From contig CASEIZ010000024.1 in the NCBI GenBank assembly GCA_949288185.1, positions 138,303-170,717 on the forward strand: 32,415 nucleotides of DNA, in the 5' to 3' direction. Of this stretch, positions 32,399-32,415 are shown one piece after another. The number at the start of each line of letters is the position of its first letter. The first letter of the stretch is position 1. The translations under genes and the position numbers were made by a program. A model generated the notes under the pieces. That model was not told where the DNA came from. It searched no databases and saw nothing but the letters and a program-made list of their open reading frames with translations. Origin of the DNA: an uncultured Eubacteriales bacterium. GTDB lineage: Bacteria; Bacillota; Clostridia; TANB77; CAG-508.

Positions 32399-32415
32399 CA
32401 CAAATTACAATTTAT

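Overview
The window looks like a chromosomal stretch of a low-GC Gram-positive bacterium, most likely a gut-type member of the Clostridia. The reasons are very AT-rich codons, strong AGGAGG-type ribosome binding sites, TTGACA/TATAAT promoters, SipW/TasA-type surface proteins and no outer-membrane functions. TGA acts as a stop (for example at 2438 and 28271), so the standard bacterial code applies. No rRNA, tRNA or CRISPR array was seen.

Region A (1-22842) is a large surface-assembly locus. Positions 22-8399 hold ten same-strand, tightly packed genes: two catalytically intact SipW-type signal peptidases, one signal-peptidase-like protein that has lost both catalytic residues, three TasA/camelysin-like secreted proteins, one larger membrane-anchored ectodomain protein, one cytoplasmic protein of unknown family, a membrane-anchored McrB-like AAA+ NTPase, and a DUF2357 (McrC-N-like) partner with no visible nuclease. 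Next come a 200-nt foldback element, a convergent TasA-like gene (8655-9248, minus strand), a divergent membrane-anchored fibre-like gene (9334-10071), and a probable major subunit gene (10264-11280) with its own extended -10 promoter, a terminator and a second foldback element. A further block (11696-22842) encodes a 40-aa protein, a cytoplasmic coiled-coil protein, a giant beta-solenoid surface protein (about 2735 aa if an apparent +1 frameshift near 21173 is repaired), a third active SipW-type peptidase and a second dead one.

My reading is that region A builds an extracellular fibre or matrix. Dedicated SipW-type peptidases would process TasA-like subunits and perhaps the giant solenoid protein, while an inner-membrane McrB-like motor and its DUF2357 partner act on assembly from the cytoplasmic side. 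The gene content is read from the sequence. The joint function is inference, and I know of no described system with this composition.

Region B (22843-32415) is a patchwork accessory or defence island. It contains a frameshifted small gene (22867-23029), a coupled pair of unknown genes (23119-25285), a class II Fic protein (25460-26521), a small unknown gene, a DUF4143 C-terminal remnant behind a good promoter with a perfect inverted repeat, a GNAT acetyltransferase, and a type III toxin-antitoxin locus of the ToxIN type (three 35-nt tandem repeats, terminator, toxN). It ends with two CPBP-family membrane proteins and an XRE regulator with a membrane domain. Dispersed repeats of 60-190 nt and a recurrent stop-codon context (TAGTAATTT[G/A]T) mark the junctions and point to repeated insertion and deletion here.
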